DNA from: Hypericum androsaemum | Lineage: Eukaryota > Streptophyta > Magnoliopsida > Malpighiales > Hypericaceae | Direction of reading: 5' to 3' | DNA length: 64,000 nt | NCBI GenBank assembly: GCA_963995505.1 | Contig: OZ023189.1 | Span: 3,113,155-3,177,154, forward strand | Part shown: piece after piece, positions 21,989-31,885 of the stretch | Numbering within the stretch: position 1 is the stretch's first letter | Layout: the number at the start of each line of letters is the position of its first letter | Translations under genes and position numbers: made by a program | Notes under the pieces: model-generated | The model's input: the letters and a program-made list of their open reading frames with translations, nothing else | What the model was told of the DNA's origin: nothing | The model's database searches: none

Positions 21989-22560
21989 ATGTTGCGATCC
22001 TCGTCGGCTCTTGTGTTCTTGAGCTCTTTGGTGCTCCTGCTGCTGGTCCCTACTACGCATGAATCCCTACTCACGTCCCATTGGAGCTGGAGAGGGACGA
22101 AAGCGTGGCATTGGCCCCCGCCCGGGTGGACTGGAAGGAGACGCAGGACGGGCACGTGATAAGGGTGGACGTGCCGGGGCTGAAGAGGGAGGAGATGAAG
22201 ATCGAGGTGGAGGAGGAGAACAGGGCCCTGAGGGTGACCGGAGAGAGGAAGAGAGAGGAGGAGGACAAGGCCGGGGACCACTGGCACCGGGTGGAGAGGT
22301 CCATCGGCAAGTTCTGGAGGCATTTGAAGCTGCCTGATAACGTGGACTTGGACTCTGTCAAGGCCAAGCTCGAGGATGGTGTCCTCACCCTCACCTTCTC
22401 CAAGCTGTCACTTGATAAGGTCAAAGGTCCTAGGGTTGTGGACATTGCAGGAGGGGAAGAGCGGAAACCCGTGAAGAAGCTCAAGGGTGCAGCTCCGAAG
22501 CCAACAAGGAATAGCTTTAGATATGCAAGCGTGTGCTACTTGCTGTTTCTAGTCTTGTAA
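21989..22560 (+). pseudogene. ER-type small heat-shock protein (HSP20), frameshifted
   Basis: Small HSPs hold unfolding proteins in a refoldable state; this subtype acts in the endoplasmic reticulum. A signal peptide (MLRSSSALVFLSSLVLLLLV) is read from ATG 21989. The alpha-crystallin domain ([52 protein letters not shown]) is in another frame from about 22079 to 22560. That frame has a TGA at 22060-22062 and no ATG before the domain. About 25-30 residues usually found between signal and domain are missing, so a deletion with frameshift near 22060-22080 is likely. The C-terminus ends in a hydrophobic stretch (CYLLFLVL), not an ER-retention signal. The alpha-crystallin frame itself is undamaged; a sequencing or assembly error remains possible. 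Confidence 0.75.
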
Positions 22561-23330
22561 TGTCATATCAGTGCAAGAAAATTAGCTTACGTAGAAATAA
22601 GTTGTTTCTTAAAAGGTACATGTATATTTCAACATTGAAAATAAAACAAGTACATGGAAATGTATGGTTGCAGGTCGTAACCAAAACATATACATCCAAT
22701 AATGTTCTATCCACGTCTAATCACATCCCATGTTATTAGATACGAGTTGCACTTGGTGGTCTCAGTAAAACAAATGCACGACGAGTCCATGCAAAAAATT
22801 TGGTTAATATATGACAGATTCCACCGGGTATACAAATAGAACCTCCTCTAATTACCTCCAATTAGATTTTCTAAATTGTCCACACTAACAATTCACCCTT
22901 CTCCCAAAGAAAAATTTGAGTAAATAATAAAAAATAAGGCTTCGACTAAGGATCAAGTTGGGAAAAACTCCTCCTTGAGAAAACTCCTTTGGAAACCCCA
23001 CAACGGACTAATATGTTTTGGGACACTAATATGTTTTGGACATCCCATTCCCAGCGAAAGAGTTTTGAAACCAACTCGATATTCTCTTCCCCTGGCTGGG
23101 GCGGTCAAAAACAGAAAATGCATGGGCCTTGGCCCAACTGACAATTGGTCAATATGATTTTGGCGTGGTTTTTTTTTCTCCTCCACATCACTTGTGCTAG
23201 ACATGACCATATGCTCTGCAACGGAACGAATCACGTTCTATTATATACTTGTCTTTCTTTTCCACCAAAAAATATATATACTTGTCTTTCTACACATTTC
23301 AAAGTTATTTTCATTCTACCAACAATCACT
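22561..23330. other. Intergenic, no gene seen
   Basis: AT-rich sequence downstream of the small HSP locus. No supported coding frame. Confidence 0.5.
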
Positions 23331-23520
23331 TAGATCAACTGGTGAGATAGTTATTTTAGTTTAATCAAGGTCTCGGGTTCGAGTCCTTGGGAATGCAGCA
23401 GTGTTAAATACTTGTTGGGAGAGCTTTGCCACATTTCAAAGGTCCTACCCGACTCGAACTTAGATTAGTCGGCTCAGTAGACCGGATACCAAGTGGTTAT
23501 AAACCAAAAGGTTATGTTCA
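23331..23520 (+). mobile_element. tRNA-derived SINE-like element
   Basis: An A-box-like word (TAGATCAACTGG, 23331-23342) and a B box (GGTTCGAGTCC, 23376-23386) are spaced 45 bp apart, as in an internal RNA polymerase III promoter. The tRNA fold is degenerate and about 130 bp of unrelated sequence follows, the usual SINE body layout. I did not find a clear A/T tail or target duplication, so the 3' end is approximate. Confidence 0.55.
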
Positions 23521-24185
23521 GTCTAGACGTAAAAAAAATTGGTGTGACCAATAATTTAATTAGTTTAAAAAATTTCATTTCATTAAATTAATGATTAATT
23601 AATGAGAGTCCTCTCTACTCAAAAGACACTTTTTTGTTGAGAGGCAACATCCACACTAGGATAAAATAATTTAATTTTCCAACACCACTTTCTAGCCGAA
23701 GGATTATCTCAAGAGATTTAGATTGCTAGTCGTATAGACAAAGAGAAAATTTCAAGATTCAATCTATCACATATACTAATCGTATAAAAATTTATCTTTA
23801 AAAAAATAATTTTTCTCTCGGTTGATGGAAAAATAAAAAATCTAACCGTAAATATTAAATTTTCAATTAAACAAAACAGAGAGAGCTATTATGCTTCAGA
23901 GAAAAAGACAGCATTTTCCGCAACTTATAATTTTGTATGCCCAGGTGAAGGGACAATCATGTGCAGCTACAACTAAAACTTTATCTTTATATTTTATACT
24001 CACGATCCACGTTTTCCATTCCATCCGAATAATTAATTCTTAAACATCAACATGGTTTATTTTTTTGAAGTATCAGTTTAATTTATAGTTTTAAAAATAC
24101 GGTCCAACCAGTAGTCTGACCAATAGTCCGACTAGTCGGACTGCAAATCGCCCAAGTTATCGCCCCAAAAATAGTTATAAAGATG
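23521..24185. other. AT-rich intergenic, no gene seen
   Basis: Contains a short GTCTGACC/GTCCGACTAGTCGGAC word cluster near 24100-24150, resembling the end of a transposon. Otherwise no feature. Confidence 0.4.
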
Positions 24186-24189
24186 AGAA

Positions 24190-25132
24190 CCTAGGCTGTG
24201 TTCGGTACGTATTATGGACTGAACAGAACAATACATGTCAGGCCAGTATAGGACAGGACGAAAGAATTTTTAGTTCCGTCGTGTGTTTGGAAACAATAAT
24301 GACCAGAACAATATAAAACAAAAACAGGACCAAATTATCCTTCTTCTTCCCAAAGAGAGATTATTTATGAAGCCCTAATTAAATCACAATATCTCTTAAA
24401 AGAATTTACAATTAGAAAAAATTAATTTCGATACGAGATAGTAATCAAGAGAAATTTTACCAAAAAAATAAGGTCTTAAAGGGGAGGAGCAAAGTTGATT
24501 CTTTTTCAACGAGAAAAAAAGGGTTTCAACTAGGGAGTTTTTGGTCTCATCTTGGTCTTTGCTTATTGCAGTCGTGGCCAGTCTCTCGGGCTGTTAGTGG
24601 TCGTCCTCGACCACGGGTCACCGGCTAGCGAATCACAGTAAAAATTGCTTGGTCAAGAGGTTGGAGAAAAATTCTCAATTAGGGTTCATCCCATTTGTGA
24701 ATTGGAAATTTTTTGGGGTCAATTTTAGATTGGTCCCAAAATTGAGATTGAAAGTGGCGATGGAATTGAACAAGAGATAGAAGAGAATTGATTTATGAAG
24801 AACTACAAATGAGTGCTACTGTTTGATTGATGAGGAGAATTGATTTATAAAAAGCTAAGAGGAGTTGTGGAAAAAAAAGGGCGAGACGCAAGAAAGAGGT
24901 GGAGAGATAGAGAGTCATTTAAGTAAATGGAAGGGTATTGTTGAAAAATCAATTTCAATAAATTTTAGGCCTAAGACAATTTTTCTCGTCCCTTGTAAAA
25001 AGATGGGACAAAAATAAGAAGATGGACATGATTGAATTTAAATTTTGTGTGGGCCTATTTTCACACAAAACAGGACAAAAATTACTGTCAAAGCCTGTTC
25101 TGTTTCTCGAAACAAATCCAGCCCTAACGAAT
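24190..25132. mobile_element. Possible non-autonomous DNA transposon
   Basis: The left edge starts TAGGCTGTGTTCGGT and the inverted right edge reads TAGGGCTGGATTTGTTTCG; both have an AACAGAACA word within 45 bp. No coding capacity and no clean target duplication. The ends are weak, so this is tentative. Confidence 0.3.
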
Positions 25133-25259
25133 CAGATAAAATATGGTCGGACCGGATAGGCGGGACAGAAATTTGACCCAAAAATTTCTCGTTCGTTAGG
25201 TCAAATCCAAATTTAACCCAAAATTCTGAAAATTCTCAAATTACCCAAGCCTCAAACTA

Positions 25260-26844
25260 GGGATGACAATTGGTAGCGTAGGGTAAGGTATTGGTAGGAT
25301 CCTACCCATACCCTAGTTTTTTGAGTTGGACCTATACCCTACCCTCGACGCTACAAATTTTTTATTGTTTGATTCATACGCTACCCTCCTGGAGACTCAG
25401 GGTCTATAGAATCTGCAGGGTCCGACCCTTTAACATTCTACTTTTTGATAATTTTTAACCAAAAATTAATTTCTATATAAAATTTAAATAAATTCAAGAT
25501 ATTTATTATGTTACACATCAACATTCAATAGAAAATTAATGAAACATTAAATTAATAGTACAAAGTTTTTCTTTTCGAGTTTGAAGTACATAAACAATTC
25601 AACAAAAGAAAAATATAGAATGCCAGCCGCTAATGATCCATCATTCACGACATCTTCTAACCTGGTTGTGTAATAACATAATAAATATGTTAAAGTTAAC
25701 CATATAGTATATTATATATATAGGTTAAAGACAGTTTAGTACCATGTATTATTCAAAATAGATATTTTGCACCCCGTAATATACAAACTCCCACGTAGCT
25801 ACCCTGTATTTATCTCCGGCCACCGTGGGTTAAAAATTCCGGCGAACAAACACGTGTAAGGCTGACTTGGCATTAATGTGGCGCAATGGCCCTACAAGAA
25901 TCTAACGTGGATAAAAACCTAAAAATTTGGACAGAAAAACCAAATAGAAATATCTGGCGACCTAATCCTCATTTCCCTTTCTTCTTCCACCCTGTCCAGG
26001 CAGCGGCCCAAACTATGGCGGCGGCGAACTATCTTCTTCCTCCTCATCCTGGCGACACCGAACTTGGAAGGTCTCATCGTCAAAGCTGCCCTCGTCATCG
26101 CTATCGCCAAGAATGTCAAATCTATCTATAAAGACACAAGAGGGTGTGGGACTATGCATCCTACCTTGAGCTCCGTTCTTGAAGGCGATCTGATATTCTC
26201 TAATGGCCAATAGCGATTGATTCTTCCCTAGCAAAAATTGCACTTGTTCTTGATTTTTCAGAGAGCATCCAAGGTCAAATTTTAGGAAAGGAAGAAGAAG
26301 GCTTTGGTCAAGGAAAGGCAGAGATGGGCTTTGATCGAGGAAAGCTATGGAAGCTAGCGGTGGCGGTCGGGTTAGGTTCTGCCTTTTCATATTCTTTTTT
26401 CTATAATCCATGTCATTTTGACGTGGAAAGAAGTTACACGTCATCGTCAGAACTTTAGGTCAGACAATAACTCAGTTGGAAAATGGCGACAGGAGAAAAA
26501 TACAAGGTAGTTAATTGGGGGTTTTCATATTACAGGGTACAAAGTATCTATTTTGAATAATATAGGATACTAAAGTATCTTTAACCCTATATCTATTATC
26601 AATGAGGTCTAATTAGGATCTAACTTGGGTCTAGTTATGGTAGAGTCTAAAGTATGGTAAAAATGTAAGGGTAGGGTCCGACCCAAATGGTCTAACTATG
26701 GATTCATACCTTACCCTAGACCCTATTTCTAAATATGGACTCATACCTATACCCTACCCTAAACTCAGTCAAAGTCAGCATACCCTAGACCCGTAGGGTA
26801 AGGGTAGGGTCTGACCCATAGGGTATGGATATTTCTGCCATCCC
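25260..26844. mobile_element. Inverted-repeat element with GGGATG ends, carrying a nested insertion
   Basis: The left end GGGATGACAATTGG and the inverted right end GGGATGGCAG are followed by runs of TAGGGTA/TACCCTA words on both sides (25275-25440 and 26640-26830). The element at 25722-26588 sits inside it. No transposase seen. Confidence 0.4.
25722..26588. mobile_element. Non-autonomous element with about 100-bp terminal inverted repeats
   Basis: The left end (25722-25825) and the reverse complement of the right end (about 26480-26588) match closely, sharing GGTTAAAGA, TATTATTCAAAATAGATA, GTAATAT and TGTATTT in order. Flanking ATATATAT/ATATCTAT may be a decayed target duplication. Length and long TIRs fit a Mutator-type MITE. 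The interior is moderately GC-rich with a GGCGGCGGCG segment near 26020, which could be captured gene sequence, but the minus-strand frame at 26013-26444 has no recognisable domain. Confidence 0.65.
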
Positions 26845-27650
26845 GTATTTACACATCCCACCCAAAACTTACCACCCTCCAAGCAGAGCTCTTTAGCTGT
26901 AACCCTATTGTGCAAGATCCCCCGATGACTGAAGTTGTGAAGGAGGCGAGAGAACACGAACTTGGGATGCCCATAAGATTAAAAAAACCCAAGGAAGAAG
27001 ATGAAAAAATAGAGGAATACAATTTAAAAAACAAGAGAGGGAGGTATGAGGGATGAGATTTTAGAGTGTTGTTTATTTGCTATTGAGATTGTGTGATTAA
27101 GAAATGGAAGAAAAAAAATAAGAAGGTAAAATAAGAGAAAGGAATGAGAGATGAGTTGGGGAAATATTTGTGGATGGGACTTGTGAGTGTTATTAATTAT
27201 TAGGTTGGGAAGTGTAAGTGGTGAGAAAGATTAATTATTTGCTTTTTTTATTGGGAAAGTGGATGAAAAGTAAACTGAAAATGATGCATGTGCCTTCTAT
27301 ATGTAGTATAGTAATACAAAAAATATAATTAAAAATATTTGGTCTAATTTGATGTCCGACTAGTCGAACGAGAAAAATCTCAGGTCGTCCTCCAGATCAT
27401 TTTTAAAAATAATGATTATATTTCATAATAAAAAAATATTCATGCAAATGGTATGTCATTCTGCCCGTGATTGCATAAGTGACCAATCTAAAGGAATTAA
27501 TGGAAACTCACAAGTCTTGGTGAAAGGAAACCATCTGTACAATGAGACCAAAATATCCATTCAATATAACGCCCTTTGCCAAGCTGCCATGGAGATTTCT
27601 CCAGTCTCAGAAACCCGTCTAGGCGAGAGTTCTAATTAGTAAGTATGGCA
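26845..27650. other. Intergenic, no gene seen
   Basis: A/G-rich DNA around 27000-27270, then AT-rich. No supported feature. Confidence 0.45.
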
Positions 27651-27659
27651 GGGGTGGCG

Positions 27660-29126
27660 CCGACCTGGATCTGATAAAGTCAAAGCGTGGCTGTTTTGCC
27701 ACTTGACGGGCCATGGTTAAGGCCCGAGCGATTCTTGCCCATAGACTTTGTCAAAACATGGGTCTTTGTACGTCCTTCTGGGATGACCCATGGCTCTCTC
27801 CCTTGCCTCTCTAGAACCACCTCCTTGGCAACCACCTTGCGGAGGAGGCTGGGAAGCGGGTGGCTGAGTATTGGTCCCCTGGGGATGGTTTGGATATCTC
27901 TCGTTTGGAGGCCTTCTTGCCTTCGCATATTATTAGTTCTCTGACTTCGACACTCTTGTAGGTCTCGCCAGCTTGGACAGACTAACTATCCTGGAGCCTC
28001 ACTCAGGATAGATGCTTCTCTACTCAGTCTTTATATAGGGTTTTGTGCAAGGATGTGGAGATGTCGCCTGCTGACCTGATCTGGACACAGATTTGGACCC
28101 TACGAGCTCCTGAGAGGATTTGGCTTTTTTGTCACCACAGGTTGATGACGAATACGGAGCGGGCACGGAGGCATTTTACAGAGGATGAAATGTGTCCAAG
28201 ATGTGGTACTAAGTCTGAGTCCCTAATGCACATGTCTCGTGATTACAGGTTTTCTAGGATGGTGTAGGCTTCCCTCCTACCACGATCGCCACAGGGTTTT
28301 TACACTGAGATGGGTCCACGACGGTGGCTCTGGGCCAATATTTCAGGTACCATCACCCCCACGGATGGCCCGCCGTGGGCAATAACATTCAAGACTGCTT
28401 GCTGGTGGCTTTGGCGATGGTGGAGTGACTCTGCTTTTCAGCCAGGCACCACCTCAGGGCACTCCCTTCCCTCATCACTTCACAAGCACTGGAGTTTTCT
28501 CGTGTCCTGGCAAACCAGAATACTCCATTACCCCCCGTCACGAGATCCTAGTTTCCTGGCAGCGACCTACGGAGGGCTTTGTCAAGCTCAATACAGATAG
28601 AACTTCGATGAGCAACTCGGGTTCTGCTGAGGCTGGTGGTATCATTCGTGACTCGGGTGGTATTTGGTTATGCAGGTTTGCTAAGGGCATTGGTAGCTGC
28701 ACTTCCTTGGTTGGGGAGCTCTGGACTTTGATATTTAGGCTTGAATTGGCTTGGGAGAGGGGATACAAAAGGGTTCTGGTGGAGGTGGACTCGTCTCTGG
28801 CCATTCTCTGTGTCAGACGACCTGTAGACTGAGTTCACCCATTGGCTACTCTCATCTCGAGGGCGAGGGAGCTTCTGGCGATGGATTGGGAGATTGACCT
28901 TCAGCATACCTGGGGAGAGGGCAACTGGGTGACGGATGTGCTATCCAAGCTAGCTCTTGAGCTTTCCTTTGAGTATGTTATTTTTTATGTCACCTCAGAC
29001 TTTTGTATTGATGTGTACTTAGATGACTTGCTGAGAGTTAGCCTCCCACGTTGTACTCGTTTGGTTAGAGATGTTGAAGGCGCAGGCCCAAAAAGGGGGA
29101 TTTCCTTCCCGAGATGTATTACCTAG
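27660..29126 (+). pseudogene. 3' part of an L1-type LINE: zinc-binding and RNase H domains
   Basis: Non-LTR retrotransposon tail on the plus strand. From about 27717 the end of the reverse transcriptase region is recognisable (NMGLCTSFWDDPWL), followed by the RT-associated zinc-binding domain (FSTQSLYRVL, IWTLRAPERIWLFCHHRLMT, TNTERARRHF, CPRCGTKSESLMH; to about 28265). A plant-type RNase H domain spans about 28550-29000: first Asp in LNTDRTS, Glu in GELWTLIFRLELA, Asp in EVDSSLAI, and HTWGEGNWVTDVLSKLAL at the end. Stops near 27812, 27957 and at 28830-28832 and a frame change between the two domains show a dead 5'-truncated copy. No poly(A) tail is obvious. Confidence 0.8.
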
Positions 29127-29904
29127 TGACGGTGCAATGCCAGGTTATGCAATAAATAATAATTTTTATATATATTTTTTTAGTTTTGCTAAATATAAGG
29201 TCAGTTTAGATAATCACGAAAATATTATCAGAAAAAAAATCTATTTTTACGAATAATATTATGCCAAATAGAACTAAATAGATAGATAAAAGAAAAAAAA
29301 GTTGACTGGGCAGCTTGGGCCGCGCGCGAGCACGGAGCTATTAGGCTCCATTGCATTTTTTTCCTTTTTAATAATAAAAAAACCACCCGAGCAAGCGTTT
29401 GCTCGCTGCTGCGGGTGGTCTTATAAAGCTACTTGCAACGGGGTTTGTCGCGACCCACCCCATGTCTGAAAAATTAATTAAAAAAAAGAAACTAATTAAT
29501 TTGGCGCGGCCCAGAGCGGTCGGCCGCTCCTGGGCCATGAGCAATTTTTTATTTTTTTAATCTAGTTTAGTTATATTTGATACAATGTTATTCGATAAAA
29601 ATATGAAATTTGTATTTTTAAATTTTTTATAAATTGAGCCTAATATTTGTAAAGGGTATATAATTTATTTTTTAATTTTTTATGAAAATTTGTATAACTA
29701 ATACATATTTGTGGATGCGAGAGAAATTAATTGTTTAAACTGTGACCTGGGTTGAGATGGATTATTGTTGTGAGTGTCAAATATATAATTGAGTTGAGTT
29801 GGGTATGAATGAGTGAGAAATTAATTTTTTATTCTGTAATGTAGGTTGGGATGGATTGTTGTTGTGGGTAGCCTAACTTTCATCTATTCAAAAAAAAAAA
29901 TAGG
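29127..29904. other. AT-rich intergenic, no gene seen
   Basis: Holds GC-rich islands near 29320-29340 and 29500-29540 in AT-rich sequence, without coding signal. Confidence 0.4.
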
Positions 29905-30145
29905 GAAAAGTCCACTTTAGTACCCTGTGGTATCGCCCAAAATCACTTTAGTACCCTGTGGTAAAAAACCGACCAATCGAGTCATACTTATTCCAATTAA
30001 CATCAAAAAGGGCCTCGGGCAGCTGCCCGGAGTTGCCCGGACCCGCCCGAACCCTGCCCGGGCTACGTGGCCAGCCACATCACCAAAACTTGATGACGTG
30101 GTGCCACGTCACCTCTTCTTCTTCTTCTTCTTCTTCTTCTTCTCC
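29905..30145 (+). repeat. Transposon end-like sequence and (CTT)n microsatellite
   Basis: The word ACTTTAGTACCCTGTGGT occurs twice in 60 bp (29919-29962). It resembles the inverted-repeat ends at 25722 and 51705 (ACTTTAGTA). A (CTT)n run follows at about 30115-30142. I found no matching right end. Confidence 0.4.
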
Positions 30146-30240
30146 TCCTCCCCCGCCTCCACAGGCCGCACCTCCGCTTGCTCCTCCTCCGTGGCCTGCC
30201 CCTTCTCCGCCACCATGACCAATGGAAAGCATGTAAAAAT

Positions 30241-31250
30241 AATCACATAAAATAATCACAAAGCTAAAAACCAATATCAATACAGCTGAAAACCAATATC
30301 CATATACCTTTAACCAATATCCATACACTCTAAAACCAATATCACGATAGAAAAAAATCAATGTCGTTGACGCTACAAACCAATACCTATACAGCTGACA
30401 ACCAGTATCAACACAGCTAAAAACTAATATCAATAAACGTCAAACCAATATGAACATAACGTAAAATCAATATCAATACAACGACAAACCAATATTCGTA
30501 CAATTAAAAATTAATATCAATACAATGTCAACCACACCTAAAATCCAATATCAACATAGCTAAAAACAATATCTTTTGCAGATCAAAACATTAATAATCA
30601 CTGTCAATGGAAAGCGTGTAAAAATAATCACATAAAATAACGAATATTAATACAGCTCAAAACTAATAGCAGTAAAGATACTAACGAATATCAATAAAGC
30701 TAACAACCGGTATCAATACAGCTAACAACCTTTATATAAAGCTGAAAAACCAAAATCATTAAAGTTGTAAACCACTTGATATAAAGCGGAAAACCTATAT
30801 TGATACATCTCAAAAGCAATATCACTGAAGGTACAAACCAAAATCGATAAAGATTTAAACGAATTTCAGTACAGCAATAAACCAATATTGATACACTTTT
30901 AAACCAATATCCATACAACCTAAAACCAATATCACAACAGGATAAAACCTATGTCATTGAATCTATAAACTAATATCTTTACATCTGATAACCATTATCA
31001 ACACAGTTAAAAACCAATATCAACACTGTTACAAAACAATTTCAATTTAACGTCCAACCAATATCAGTAAAAATAAAAACCAATTTTAGTACCAAATAAG
31101 GCACACGTTGAATCTAATAGCCCTGCATCTTCTAACCAATAGCAATAGTCTACTAAAATCCAATTTCGCTACACCTTGCATATCAAAATCCAATATGAAT
31201 CAGACTTTAAAACCAAATATACTAAGGAAATAAATAATCACGATAAAGGG
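30241..31250 (+). repeat. Degenerate tandem array, unit about 20-22 bp
   Basis: Dozens of variants of AAACCAATATCAATACAGCT follow one another with drifting spacing. A leading segment (CAATGGAAAGC, then TGTAAAAATAATCACATAAA) at 30220-30256 recurs at 30605-30640, so a block of about 385 bp was also duplicated. Short frames reported across it, on both strands, are by-products of the repeat. Confidence 0.7.
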
Positions 31251-31646
31251 TAAAACTAATATCATCACCGAAGAGCTTTTAAACAAAGACAACTGGGACT
31301 TTAAAAAATAGATTTTGTCGAAGACGAAGAAGGTTTGGTGAAAAAAATATATACGTACCTTCAAGAGTTTGTCAAGATGAAGAATTTTTTTCCGTAACTT
31401 TCAAAGCATTCTAATGAATTTTTTGTTTTAGAGAATTTAGTTTATTGATAAAGTGGCTGGTAGGATTTTTGATATTGGTAAAGAGTCCTTTCTTACAGGA
31501 AGTTGAAGAGTCATCCACGTTTATTGGTAGTTATTTTTACCTTTTTTAAAATTTTTATAATTTTAATCTAGATTTTGTTGAAGAGTAGCTTTCCAAGATT
31601 ATCCTTAAAGAGCTTATTAATATCTAGACTGCCACCACATCTTTTT

Positions 31647-31833
31647 TAGTCCCCAAATTTGGGGACTATCCTTGTCCCCATCCAATCGCCCCCCGTATTT
31701 TTGGTATTAATTGGTATATTTTTCCTGGAAGTATTAATTAGGTATCTTTCTTGTGTAAAAAAGTCAAAAATGCCCCTGATTGGTTATTGACCATCAGATT
31801 TGAAGATTTTTTTTTTACAAATGAATCTGATGG
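31647..31833. repeat. Perfect palindrome and nearby hairpin
   Basis: AGTCCCCAAATTTGGGGACT is a perfect palindrome (22 bp with one more pair outside it), at 31647-31668. A second inverted pair, CCATCAGATT and AATCTGATGG, lies near 31790-31833. TTTTTTAGTCCCC occurs both at the palindrome and again near 31866. Possibly a small MITE. Confidence 0.45.
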
Positions 31834-31885
31834 TCCAAGATCTAGTCCCCACTTATGAACAACATTTTTTTAGTCCCCGCTCAAT

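Noticed and set aside
23331..23400. A functional tRNA gene
   Set aside because: A and B boxes exist but the acceptor and anticodon stems do not pair well, and unrelated sequence continues; treated as a SINE head.
26013..26444. 143-codon minus-strand frame inside the nested element
   Set aside because: Low-complexity and repetitive (FLDQS repeats, Glu run) with no domain; likely chance.
30080..30433. 117-codon minus-strand frame with a Glu run
   Set aside because: It comes from the (CTT)n run and the tandem array, with no domain.
30241..31250. CRISPR-like array
   Set aside because: Units have no constant repeat plus unique spacer pattern, and the genome is a plant nucleus.
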